From the NCBI GenBank assembly GCA_037962975.1, contig CM075675.1, forward strand, positions 108,960,718-109,024,717: DNA of 64,000 nt, given 5' to 3'. Source of the stretch: Clitoria ternatea. Taxonomy: Eukaryota > Streptophyta > Magnoliopsida > Fabales > Fabaceae. The translations under genes and the position numbers were made by a program. Shown here in pieces: positions 33,690-46,300 of the stretch (position 1 is the stretch's first letter; each line of letters begins with the position of its first letter). The notes under the pieces were generated by a model, which searched no databases, was not told the DNA's origin, and saw only the letters and a list, made by a program, of their open reading frames with translations.

Positions 33690-36600
33690 CATGGGCTATA
33701 GCCCTCAAATTTGGCTAAAAATTTATTGGTGAAAATCTTCCCCTTCCCTTGAAGAAATATGATGATACTTCAGGGACAACCCTACAATACCTTTCAAAGT
33801 GTGGCCGTAAAAAATCATGTCAAAATTCAACCGCTCAGTTTGGTAAAATTTTCGTGGGCTATATCCTTCAAATTTGGATAGAAACTCATTGTTTGTGAAA
33901 ATTTGCCTCTTCCCTTGCAGAAATTTGATGAAACTTTAGGGACAATCCTACAATGTCTTTCTAAGCGTGGCCGTAAAAAATTATGCAAAACTTCAACCGC
34001 TTGATTTTTTCACATTTTGTGGGCTATTAAGTTTTGCTAAAAATTCATTGTTGGTGAAAATTTGCCCCTTCCCTTGGACAAATCTGATGAAACTTCATGA
34101 ACAACCCTACAATTCCTTTCTAAGAGGGCCGTAAAAAGTCATGAAAAAATTCAACCGCTCAGTTTGGTCATATTTTCGTGGGATATAACCTTTAAATTTG
34201 GCTAAAAATTTATCGTTGGATAAAATTAGCTCCTTATCTTAGGGCAATTCAATGAAACTTCAGGGAAAACCCTACAATACCTTTCTAAGCATGGACATAA
34301 AGTTTTACATAAAAATTCAACCGCTCGGTTTTGTCCAATTGTCGTGGGCTCTAGCCTTCAATTATTGCTAGAAATTTATCATTAGAGAAATTTTGCCTCT
34401 ACCCTTAGAGAAATCCAACCAAACTTTAGGGAGAACCCTACAATCCCTTTCTAAGCATGACCGTAAATATTACCAAAACTTCAACCACTCCTAAAACTTC
34501 AACCGCTCGGTCTTCTTATATTCTCGTGGGCTATAGCCTTCAAATTTGCTAAAAATTCATTGTTGTAGAAAATCTACCCCTTCTCTTAGAGGAATCCAAT
34601 TGAACTTCAAGAATAATCCTACAATGCCATTTTAAGTGTGGCCTTAAAAAATTACATAAATATTCACCCGCTCGGTTTCATCATATTTTCGTGGGCTATA
34701 GCTTTTAAATTTGACTAAAAATTTATCGTTGGAGAAAATCTACCCCTTCTCTTAGAGTAATCTGACGAAACTTCAGGGACAACCCTACAATACCTTTCTA
34801 AGCTTGGCAAAACAAAATCACAAAAAAATTCAACTGCTCAGATTTATCATATTTTTGTGCTCTATAGCCTTTAAATTTTGCTAAAAATTCATTGTTAGTG
34901 AAAATCTGCCCCTTCCATTAGAGAAATCTGATGAAACTTCAGCGACAATCCTATAATGCCTTTCTAAGCATGGCTGTAGAGAATCATGCAAAAATTCAAG
35001 CACTCGGTTTTGTCATATTTTCGTGGGCTATAACCTTAAAATTTGGCAAAAAATTTACCGTTGGTGAAAATCTGCATCTTCCCTTGAAGAAATCTGATGA
35101 AACTTCAGGGACAATCCTATAATGGCTTTCAAAGCATGGCCATAAAAAATCATGTAAAAATGCAACCGCTCGGTTTGGTCATATTTTCATGTTCTATAGC
35201 TTTAAATTTTCTAAAAATTCATCTTTGGAAAAATCTGTCCTTTCACTTAGAGGAATCCGGTTGAACTTCAAGGACCATCCTACAACCCAGTTCTAAGCGT
35301 GGCCATAAAAAGTTACAGAAAAATTTAACCGCTTAGTTTTGTCATATTTTTGTGGGCTTTAGCCTTCAAATTTGTCTAAATATTCATCATTTATCAAAAT
35401 CTACCTTTTCCCTTGAAAAATCTGATGAAACTTTATGGAAAATCCTACAATACCTTTCTAAGCATGGCCGTAGAAAATCATGCGAAAATTCAACTGCTCA
35501 GTTTGGTCATATTTTCATGGGCTATAACCTTCAAATTTGGCAAGAAACTCATCCTTGGTGAAAATTTACCCCTTCCCTTAGACAAATTTAGTGAAACTTC
35601 AGGGACAACCCTACAATGCCTTTCCAAGCATAGCCGTAAAAAATAATGCAAAAATTTAACCCCTCAGTTTTGTCATTTTCATGGGCTATAGCCCTCAAAT
35701 TTGGCTAAAAATAAAAATTCATTGTTGGTGAAAATCTTCCCCTTCCCTTAGAGAAATGTGATGATACTTCAGGGACAACCCTACAATGCCTTTCAAAGTG
35801 CGGCCATAAAAAATCATGTGAAAATTTAAACGCTCAGTGTGGTCAAATTTTCATGGGCTATATGGCCTTCAAATTTGGCTAGAAACTCATTGTTTGTGAA
35901 AATTTGCCTCTTCCCTTGCAGAAATTTGATAAAACTTCAGGGACAACCCTACAATCTCTTTCTAAACGTGGCTGTAAAAAATTATGTAAAACTTCAACCG
36001 CTTGATTTTTTTTCTTATTTCATGGGCTATAACCTTCAAAATTGGCTAAAAATTCATTTTTGGTGAAAATATGCCCCTTCCCTTGGACAAATCTGATGAA
36101 ACTTCACGAACAACCCTACAATTCCTTTCTAAGCATAGCTGTAAAAAATCATGCGAAAATTCAACCGCTCAGTTTGGTCATATTTTCGTGGGATATAGCT
36201 TTTAAATTTGGCTAAAAATTTATCGTTAGACAAAATTAGCTTATTCTCTTATTTCAATTCAATGAAACTTCAGGGACAACCCTACAATACTTTTCTAAGT
36301 GGGGCCATAAATTTTTATGCAAAAATTCAACCGCTCAGTTTTGTCCAATTGTCGTGGGCTATATAGCCTTCAATTATTGCTAGAAATTTATCGTTTGAAA
36401 ATTCTGCCTCTACTTTAGAGAAATCTAACCAAACTTTAGGGAGAACCCTACAATCCCTTTCTAAGCATGGTCGTAAAGGAAACCAAAACTTCAACCACTC
36501 CTAAAACTTCAACCGCTCAGTTTTGTCCTATTTTCGTGGGCTATAGCCTTCAAATTTGCTAAAAATTCATTGTTGTAGAAAATCTGCCCTTCTCTTAGAG

Positions 36601-39600
36601 AAATCCAATTGAACTTCAAGACCAATCCTACAATTCCATTTTCAGTGTGGCCATAAAAAATTATACAAATATTCACTCGCTCGGTTTCATCATATTTTCG
36701 TAGGCTATAGCTTTTAAATTTGACTAAAAATTCATCGTTAGAGAAAATCTACCCCTTCCGCTGGAGTAATCTGACGAAACTTCAGGGATAACCCTACAGT
36801 ACCTTTCTAACCTTGGCCGTAAAAAATCACAAAAAAATTCAACTGCTCGGATTTGTCATATTTTCGTGCTCTATAGCTTTTAAATTTTGCTAAAAATTCA
36901 TCGTTAGTGAAAATATGCCCCTTCCGTTGGAGAAATCTGATGAAACTTCAGCGACAATCCTACATGCCTTTTTAAGCATGGCTGTAAAGAATCATGCAAA
37001 AGTTCTACCGCTCGGTTTGGTCACATTTTCGTCAAGTTTTGCTAAAAATTTATCGTTGGTGAAAATCTACACTTTCCCTTAGAGAAATCTAATGAAACTT
37101 CAGGGACAACCCTATAATGGCTTTCTAAGCACGACTATAAAAAATTTGTAAAAATGTAACCGCTCGGTTTGGTCATATTTTCGTGTTCTATACCCTTCAA
37201 ATTTTCTAAAAATTCATCATTGGAAAAATCTATCTTTTCACTTAAAGGAATCTGGTTGAACTTCAAGGACAATTCTACAACCCAGTTCTAAGCATGGCCA
37301 TAAAAAGTTACACAAAATTTTAACGCTCAGATTTGTCATATTTTCTTGGGCTATATCCCTAAAATTTGGCTAAAAATTCATTGTTGGTGAAAATCTTCCC
37401 CTTCCCTTGGAGAAATGTGATGATACTTCAGGGACAACCCTACAATTCCTTTCAAAGTATGGTAGTAAAAAATCATGTGAAAATTCAACCCCTCGGTTTG
37501 GTCAAATTTCCGTGGGCTATGGCCTTCAAATTTGGCTAGAAACTCATCCTTCATGAAAATTTGCCCCTTCCATTAGAGAAATTTGATGAAACTTCAGGGA
37601 TAACGCTGAAATGCCTTTCTAAGCGTGGCTGTAAAAAATTATGCAAAACGTCAACCGTTCGATTCTTTCATATTTCGTGGGGTATGACCTTCAAATTTAG
37701 CTAAAAATTCATTTTTGGTGAAAATCTGCCCCATCCCTTGGACAAATATGATGAAACTTCAGGAACAACCCTATATTTCCTCTCTAAGCATGGCCGTAAA
37801 ATATCATGCAAAAATTCAACCGCTTAGTTTGGTCATATTTTCATGGGATATAGCCTTTAAATTTGGCTAAAAATTTATCATTGGACAAAATCAGCTCCTT
37901 CTCTTAGGACAATTCGACAAAACCGCAGAGGCAACCCGACAATACCTTTCTAAGCGTAGCCGTAAACTTTTACGCAAAACTTCAACCGCTCTGTTTTGTC
38001 CAATTGTCATGGGCTATATAGCCTTCAATTATTGCTAGAAATTTATCGTTAGAAAATTCTGCCTCTACCCTTAGAGAAATCCAACCAAACTTTAGGGAGA
38101 ACCTTACAATCCCTTTCTAAGCATAGCCGTAAATATTACCAAAACTTCAACCACTCCTAAAACTTCAACCGCTCGGTTTTATCATATTTTCGTAGGCTAT
38201 AGCCTTCAAATTTGCTAAAAATTCATTGTTGTAGAAAATCTGCCCATTCTCTTAGAGAAATCCAATTGAACTTCAAGAACAATCCTACAATGCCATTTTA
38301 AGTGTAGCCATAAAAAATTACATAAATATTTACCTGCTCAGTTTCATCATATTTTCATGGGCTATAGCTTTTAAATTTGACTAAAAATTCATCGTTAGAG
38401 AAAATCTACCCCTTCCCATGAAGTAATCTGATGAAACTTCAGGGACAACCCTACAATACCTTTCTAAGCTTAGCCGTAAAAAATACAAAAAAATTCAACT
38501 GCTCGGATTTGTCATATTTTCTTGCTCTATAGCTTTTAAATTTTGCTAAAAATTCATCGTTAGTGAAAATATGCCCTTCCATTGGAGAAATCTGATGAAA
38601 CTTCAGTGATAATCCTACATGCCTTTTTAAGCATGACCGTAAAGAATCATGCAAAAGTTCAACCGCTCGGTTTAGTCATATTTTCATGGGCATAGCCTTC
38701 AAGTTTTGCTAAAAATTTATCATTGGTGAAAATCTACACTTTCCCTTAGAGAAATCTAATGAAACTTCAGGGACAACCCTACAATGGCTTTCTAAACATG
38801 GCCATAAAAAATCATGTAAAAATGTAACCGCTCAGTTTGGTCATATTTTCGTGTTCTATACCCTTTAAATTTTCTAAAAATTCATCATTGGAAAAATCTG
38901 TCCTTTCACTTAGAGGAATTTGGTTGAACTTCAAGGACAATCCTACAACCCAGTTCTAAGCGTGGCCATAAAAAGTTACACAAAAATTTAACGCTCAGAT
39001 TTGTCATATCTTCTTGGGCTATAGCCCTAAAATTTGGCTAAAAATTCATTGTTGGTGAAAGCCTTCCCCTTCCCTTGGAGAAATGTGATGATACTTCAGG
39101 GACAACCATACAATGCCTTTCAAAGTGTGGCCGTAAAAAATCATGTGAAAATTCAACCCCTCAGTTTTGTCAAATTTCCGTGGGCTGGCCTTTAAATTTG
39201 GCTAGAAACTCATCCTTCGTGAAAATTTGCCCCTTCCCTTGGAGAAATTTGATGAAACTTCAGGGACAACCCTGCAATGCCTTTCTAAGCGTGGCTGTAA
39301 AAAATTATGCAAAACTTTAACCGTTCGATTCTTTCATATTTTGTGGGGTGTAACCTTCAAATTTAGCTAAAATTTCATTTTTGGTGAAAATCTGCCCCTT
39401 CCCTTGGACAAATATGATGAAACGTCAGGAACAACCCTATAATTTCTCTCCAAGCATGGCTGTAAAATATCAAGCAAAAATTCAACTGCTCAGTTTGGTC
39501 ATATTTTCGTGGGATATAGCCTTCAAATTTGGCTAAAAATTTATTGTTGGATAAAATTAGCTCCTTCTCTTAGGATAATTCGACGAAACTGCAGAGGCAA

Positions 39601-42600
39601 CCTGACAATACCTTTCTAAGCGTAGTCGTAAACTTTTATGTAAAAATTCAACCGCTTAATTTTTTGCTAGAAATTTATTGTTGGAGAAAATCTGCCCCTA
39701 CCATAAGAGAAATCCAACCAAACTTTAGGGAGAACCCTACAATCCCTTTCTAAGCATGGCCGTAAAAAATTAACAAAACTTCAACCACCGCTAAAACTTT
39801 AACCGCTCAGTTTTGTCATATTTTCGTGGGCTATAGCCTTCAAATTTGCTAAAAATTCATCATTGGAGAAAATCTGCCCCTTCTCTTAGAGAAATCCGAT
39901 TGAACTTCAAGAACAATCCTATAATGCCATTTTAAGTGTGGCCATAAAAAATTACACAAATATTCACCCGCTCGGTTTCGTCATATTTTCGTGGGCTATA
40001 GCTTTTAAATTTGACTAAAAATTTATTGTTGGAGAAAATTTACCCCTTCCCTTGGAGTAATTTGACGAAACTTTAAGGACAACCCTACAATACCTTTCTA
40101 AGCTTGGCTGTAAAAAAGCATAGAAAAATTCAACTGCTCAGATTTGTCATATTTTCGTGTGCTATAGCCTTTAAATTTTGCTAAAAATTCATCATTGGTG
40201 AAAATCTACCCCTTTTGTTAGAGAAATCTGATGAAACTTCAGCGTCGATCCTACAATGCCTTTCTAATCATGGCCGTAAAGAATCATGCAAAAATTCAAC
40301 CGCTCGGTTTGGTCATATTTTTGTGGGTTATAACCTTCAAACTTGGCTAAAAATTTATCGTTGGTGAAAATCTACACCTTCCCTCTGAGAAATCTGATAA
40401 AACTTTAGGGACAACCCTATAATTGCTTTCTAAGTATGGCCATAAAAAATCATGCAAAAATATAACCGCTCGGTTTGGTCATATATTTGTGTTCCATAGC
40501 CTTCAAATTTCTAAAAATTCATCGTTGGAGAAATCTTTCCTTTCACTTAGAGGAATTCTTTTGAACTTTAAGGACAATCCTACAACCTAGTTCTAAGCGC
40601 GGCCATAAAAACTTACACAAAATTTAACCGCTCAATTTTATCATATTTTTGTGGGCTATAGCGTTCAAATTTGTCTAAATATTCATCGTTTGTGAAAATC
40701 TACCCTCTCCCTCAAAAAATCTAATAAAACTTGAGGGAAAATCCTATATTGCCTTTCTAAGCATGGCTATAAAAAATCATGCGAAAATTCAACCGCTCAA
40801 TTTTTTCATATTTCGTGGGCTATATATCTGTTAAATTTGGCTAAAAATTCATTGTTGGTGAAAATCTACCCCTTCGCTTGAAGAAATCTGATGAAACTTC
40901 AGAAACGACCCTACAATTCCTTTCTAAGCATGGCCATAAAAAATCATGCAAAAATTCCACCATTGAGTTTGGTCATATTTTCGTGGGATATAGCCTTTAA
41001 ATTTGGCTAAAAATTTATCATTGGACAAGATTAGCTCATTCTCTTAGGACAATTTGATGAAACTTCAGGGACAACCCTACAATACCTTTCTAAGCGTGCC
41101 TGTAAACTTTTACGTAAAAATTCAATCGCTCGATTTTATCCAATTGTTGTGGGCGCCTTTAATTTTTGCTAGAAATTTATCATTGGAGAAAATCTGCCCC
41201 TGTCCTTAGAGAAATCCAACCAAACTTCAGGGAGAACCCTACAATCCCTTTCTAAGCATGGCCGTAAAAAATTACTAAAACTTCAACCACTCTTAAAACT
41301 TTAACCGCTCGATTTTGTCGTATTTTCATGGGCTATAGCTTTTAAATTTGGCTAAAAATTCATCATTGGAGAAAATTTGACGAAACTTCAAGGACAACCC
41401 TACAATGCCTTTCTAAGCTTGGCCATGAAAAATCATGGAAAAATTCAACTGCTCGGATTTGTCATATTTTCGTGCGCTATAGCCTTTAAATATTGCTAAA
41501 AATTCATCATTGGTAAAAATCTGCCCATTCCCTTGGAGAAATCTGATGAAATTTCAATGACAATCCTACAATGCCTTTCTAAGCATGGCCTTAAAGAATC
41601 ATGCAAAAATTCAACCGCTTAGTTTGGTCATATTTTCATGGGCTGCCTTCAAATTTGGCTAAAAATTTATCGTTGGTGAAAATCTATACCTTCCCTTAGA
41701 GAAATCTGATGAAACTTCAGGGACAATCCTACAATGCCTTTCTAAGCATGGACGTAAAAAATCATGCAAAAATTCAACCACTCGGTTTGGTCATATTTTC
41801 GTGTGCTAGCCTTCAAATTTTCTAAAAATTCATCATTGGAAAATTTTGTCCTTTGTCTTAGAGGAATCCGGTTGAACATCAAGGATAATCCTATAACGTA
41901 GTTCTAAGCGTAGCCATAAAAAGTTACATAAAAATTCAATTGCTTAGTTTTGTCATATTTTTGTGGGCTATAGCCATCAAATTTGGTTCTAAATTCATCG
42001 TTGGTGAAAATCTGCCTATTCCCTCGAAAAATCTGATGAAACTTTAGGGAAACCCCTACAATCCCTTTCTAAGCGTGGCTTTATGAAATCTTGTGAAAAT
42101 TCTATCCTTGGTGAAAATTTACCCTTTCCCTTGGAGAAATTTGATGAAACTTCAGGGACAACCCTACAATGCCTTTCTAAAAATGGCCGTAAAAAATAAT
42201 GAAAAAATTAAACCGCTCGACTTTATCATATTTTCATGGGCTATAACCTTCAAATTTGGCTAAAATTCAACGTTGGTGAAAATCTGTTCCTTCCCTCGAA
42301 GAAATTTCATGAAACATCAGGGACAATCCTACAATGCCTTTCTAAGCGTGACCGTAAAAAATTATGCAAAACTTTAAGTACTCAGTTTTGTCATATTTTC
42401 ATAAGCTACCTTCAAATTTGGCTAAAAATTCATCGTATGTGAAAATCTACCCCTTCCTTTGGAGAAATCTAATGAAACTTCAAAGACAACCCCAGAATGC
42501 CTTTCTAAGCGTGGCCGTAAAAAGTTATACAAAAAATCAACTACTCGGTTTTATCATATTTTTATGGGCTACAGCCTTCAAATTTGGCTAAAAATTCATC

Positions 42601-42782
42601 ATTGATGAAAATCTGTCCCTTCCCTTAGAGAAATCTAATGAAACTTCAGGGATAATCCTACAATGCCTTTCTAAGCATGGCCGTAAAAAATTATGCAAAA
42701 ATTAAACCACTTGATTTTGTCATGTTTTCATGGGCTATAGCCTTCAAATTTCACTAAAAATTCATCGTTAGTCAAAATCTAT
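33690..42782 (+). repeat. Satellite block B with HOR-II
   Basis: A 9.1-kb run of the same 165-bp satellite, starting at the right-hand CATGG duplication and continuing the phase of block A. Diagnostic monomers recur: the one with TTGAACTTCAAGGAC and ACAACCCAGTTCTAAG at 35261, 37256, 38923, 40561 and 41872 (spacings about 1995, 1667, 1638 and 1311 bp), and the one with CAATTGTCGTGGGCT near 34335, 36350 and 37995. Unit length varies by whole monomers. There is no heptamer array here. Open frames of 60-81 codons are read-through of monomers. Confidence 0.92.
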
Positions 42783-43677
42783 TGAACTGTTCTTTACTGG
42801 GGGTGTAAAAGTATGGTTGATGAACAATTCAAAATGTACATATAATGTCAATCTGGTACAAGGAGATATTTATAAATGTGCAAGTACGGAGTATCCTTGT
42901 ATACTGGGACGGAATACAATGCATTCTGGGCGGTGTGACCTCCTTTGCCTTGACACAATTGGTGGTGGTACCTGCAATTATTCTCCGACGCTCAAGTCAG
43001 TATTCTGAAATACTGTAAGACTTAGAAAGCAAATCTGAGAGAATTATGCAAGTAAAAGTGTAAGGTTCAGAATTGAGGGGGGATCCCCTTATACCTTTTT
43101 GCTGAGGTTTATATACCTGTTACTGGTGCTCCATTATTGGTAGGACCCGTTCCTTGTTTTCTGGCATAATGCAAGAAAGGTAGTGGGTCCCTGTGTCGTT
43201 CACGAGCACCATTGCTGTAGTGGGTATTTCCACTTGCTTGGAAAGCGTTAATGCCTTATTATTTTATTCATTGTTCCCTTTTATGCGTGACAACGTGATT
43301 CCCATTTTCAACCTCTCAAGACAGAGTCAATCTCGTGCCGGGGTTATAAGTATGGGCTCGCTACGCAATATAGGAAATTCAATATTCCGCCTATGGCTTG
43401 GCGGAGTAGTATGCATTGGAAATACTTTGTGCATGTGTATAAGATATTCAATATTTTCCACCTTGGCGGAGTAATAAGCTTTGGCGGAGTAACGTGCCTT
43501 GGCGGAGTTACGTGCCCTGGCGGAGTTACATGCCATGGCGGGGTAACGTGCTTTGGCGGTATGTACTCCGTATAAAAGTAATTATAAGGTATTTGAGATG
43601 TACTTCTCCTGTTCAAAATGCTGATCTGGCAAAGCATTAAAACCATGCTTTTGGGGACCGGTGTTGGGACCAGATCA
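42783..43677 (-). mobile_element. Solo LTR related to the Tat LTR
   Basis: 895 bp from TGAACTG to AGATCA, flanked by TCTAT and TCTAC (one mismatch) where the satellite should read continuously. It shares TCCGACGCTCAAGTCAG and end sequences with the Tat LTRs but is otherwise well diverged, so it belongs to another subfamily. A solo LTR is left by recombination between the two LTRs of a former full element. Confidence 0.8.
43461..43572 (+). repeat. TGGCGGAGT minisatellite in the solo LTR
   Basis: Six units of about 18 bp containing TGGCGGAGTAACGTGC or close variants. Because 18 is divisible by three, the frames show a repeating GGVTC peptide; this has no coding significance. Confidence 0.85.
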
Positions 43678-44541
43678 TCTACCCTTCCCTTGGAGAAATA
43701 TGATGAAACTTCAGGGAAAATCCTACAATGCCTTTTGAAGCTTGTTTGTAAAAAATCATGCAAATATTCAACCAGTCATTTTCGTCATACTTTCCATGGC
43801 CTTCAAATTTGACTAAAAATTAATCCTTGGACAAAATGTACGCTTCTCTTAGAGAAATCCAACGAAACTTCAGGGACAACCCTACAATGTATTTCTAAGC
43901 TTGACCGTAAAAAATCATGAAAAAATTCATCCGCTCAGTTTGGTCATATTCTCGTGTGCTAGCCTTCAAATTTAGCTAAAAATTCATCATTGGAGAAAAT
44001 ATTCTTCTTTCCTTAGAGATATCTGACGAAACTTCAGGGAACACCTTACAATGCCTTTCTATGCTTGGCCGTAAAAAATTATATACAAATTCAACCACTC
44101 GGTTTGGTCATTTACTCTTGGGCTATAGCCTTCAAATTTTGCTAAAAATTCATTGTATAAGCAAATATTCCTCTTCCCTTGGAAAAATCTGACGAAACTT
44201 AAGGGAACACCTTTCAAAGCCTTTCAATGATTGGCCGTAAAAAATTATGCAAAAATTCAACCGCTCGGTTTTGTCATGTTTTCGTGGGCTATAACATCCA
44301 AAATTGGCTAAAAATTCCTCGTTGTTGAAAATTTGCCCCTTCTCTAGGAGAAATCTAATGAAACTTCAGGGATAACCCTAAAATGCCTTTTTAACCGTGG
44401 CCATCTAAAATTACGCAAAAATTCAACCACTTGGTTTTGTCATGTTTTCGTGCGCTGCCTTTAAATTTGGCTAAAAATTCATTGTTGGTAAAAATCTACA
44501 CCTTCCCTTAGAGAAATCTGATGAAACTTCAAGGACAACCC
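43678..44541 (+). repeat. Satellite block C
   Basis: About five monomers of the same satellite and orientation between two solo LTRs. Nothing else is seen. Confidence 0.9.
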
Positions 44542-44780
44542 TGTATTTATATGTTGATGTAGGTTTTAATAATGACACAACAAATGAAGAAATATTAAGG
44601 ATATTGTCAAGCTATTAAATTTGATGAACAACAAAAGGACTTGAATCAAGACATTCACAAAAATCTAAATCGAGTGAAAAATGATCAACAAAAGTTCCAA
44701 GAATCAAAAGAAACAAAACGTATGCAATTAAGTATCAAAAAGGGTCCAAAATGCAACAAAACGCAAAGAAACAGCACTGG

Positions 44781-45014
44781 GAATCGATTCACTTGATAAA
44801 AGAATCGATTCATGCCTCTTCAAAGGTAAAGGAATCGATTCACCATAAAAAGAATCGATTCATGGCCCTTGCAAGCACGAAGGAATTGATTCACAGATAG
44901 GGGAATCCATTCATGGAGGTTGAATACGCAAGGAATCGATTCATGGTACAAGACTTGGCTGGAAGAATCGATTCTCGTAATCAGGAATAGATTCATATGA
45001 ATAGGAATCGATTT
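44781..45014 (+). promoter_or_regulatory. GAATCGATTC palindrome array
   Basis: Ten units start at 44781, 44802, 44832, 44852, 44883, 44903, 44933, 44965, 44985 and 45005; six are exact GAATCGATTC, one keeps the AATCGATT core and three are one-base core variants. Spacings are 21, 30, 20, 31, 20, 30, 32, 20 and 20 bp. The array lies upstream of the TATA box, about 194 bp from its last unit. Confidence 0.78.
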
Positions 45015-45208
45015 ATTCAGTGTTCTCAGTCAGTTTAACGCAGTAGAACAGCTTGGAATTGCAACATGAATGCTATTGATCGCACTATAAATTTTATAGT
45101 TCGTTGAACCATGCTTCAGTATGTCGAAGGAATTATCAATTTGCAAAGCCATGCTCCACCAAGCGTCCAAGGAATTAACAAATTGCCAACGCCATGCCTT
45201 GTGAACAC

Positions 45209-45214
45209 TATAAA
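45209..45214 (+). promoter_or_regulatory. TATA box of the solo copia LTR
   Basis: TATAAA in CACTATAAATAGGAG, placed like the TATA box of the related copia LTR. Confidence 0.65.
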
Positions 45215-46300
45215 TAGGAGAAGAGTTGAAGGCTCAAACCACTCCATAAAGAAGCATTCCCTCTATATCTTATTTCCCTCTCTATTCACGCTCCATTTAG
45301 TTCTCTCTTCATTTGCTTCATTTGGCTAATAATTCTTTTGAGAGTTAACAGTGAGGAAATTATCTTTAAGTGTTAAAAATTGAATATTTTCTTAGAGAGG
45401 AAATAATTTTTAAGTGCTAAAAATTGAATATTTTCTTAGAGAGGAAACTATTTTTTAAGTGCTAAAAATTGAATATTTTCTTGTGAGGAAAATATTTTGA
45501 GTGAGCTAAAACTTGCTTATCCTCTCTTTGAGAGTTATCTTTTTGTGAAAGCTTTAATTTATATATCCACTCTATTAGAGAGTTACTCTTGTATTCCAAA
45601 CACATAAATTTCTAGAGTTGTGGGTTGGGTTTCAACCTTGTAAAATTGTGAGATTGAGAGATTGGGTGGGGTGCCCTTGTACTTGTGAGAATTGGGTTCT
45701 TGAGTGTGGCACACTAGGAAGTCGCGATTGCTCAAAGTTGTATCTCTAATCTCCAATAGTGAATATCCTCTAAGTGGGTTGCTTAGAGGCAAGACGTACA
45801 CCAGTGTGGTGGAACTCGTATATATCGGTTTGCAAATCTCTCTTCCCTACACTCATTTAAATTTATGCACTTAAGATTGCTTGGTAAATATTTATGTTTA
45901 GAAATTAATTAGTTAAGCAACTTTATTAATTTACTTATTTAAATTAAAGTGCATATTCTATTGGCTTGATTAAATTTGTAAATCACTTAGATTAAATTTA
46001 TTGAAGTTGTTTAAGTAATATTCTTGAATTATTCTTTAAATCTTTCTAAGTACCAAAAATAGTGTTGTGATTAATTTGATATTATTATTTGAATATTACT
46101 TTATCTCTTAAAGTGAATTTATTGCCATATACTTAGTATTTGTTAATTTGCCTTGAGTATAAATTGTTATCATTTGTGATTAAATTTATTAACTTTAACA
46201 AGTATATTTATCAAAGAATTAATTTCAAAAGCATTCCAAGTAAAATTTTTAATACTCAATTCACCCCCCCTCTTGAGTAATTGAGGCCACTTGGTTAACA

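Larger units (their letters stand above)
44542..46300 (+). mobile_element. Solo Ty1/copia LTR
   Basis: 1759 bp, TGTATTTATATG...GGTTAACA, with perfect AACCC target duplications (44537-44541, 46301-46305). Its right half aligns with the LTR of the copia element at 51057: GAGATTGAGAGATTGGGTGG, GGACACTAGGAAG-like and TGAGGCCACTTG words occur in the same order. It carries an array of GAATCGATTC palindromes and a TATA box. A triplicated word of about 60 bp (AAGTGCTAAAAATTGAATAT) lies at 45360-45490. Confidence 0.88.

Noticed and set aside
33690..42600. Many 60-80 codon frames in satellite blocks sharing NLMKL and NAFLSVAV peptides
   Set aside because: They are translations of the tandem monomer in whichever copy lacks a stop; no start context, no conservation of frame length.
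43393..43575. Gly-rich GGVTC repeat peptide
   Set aside because: Arises from the 18-bp minisatellite in a solo LTR; period is a multiple of three, so all frames look repetitive.
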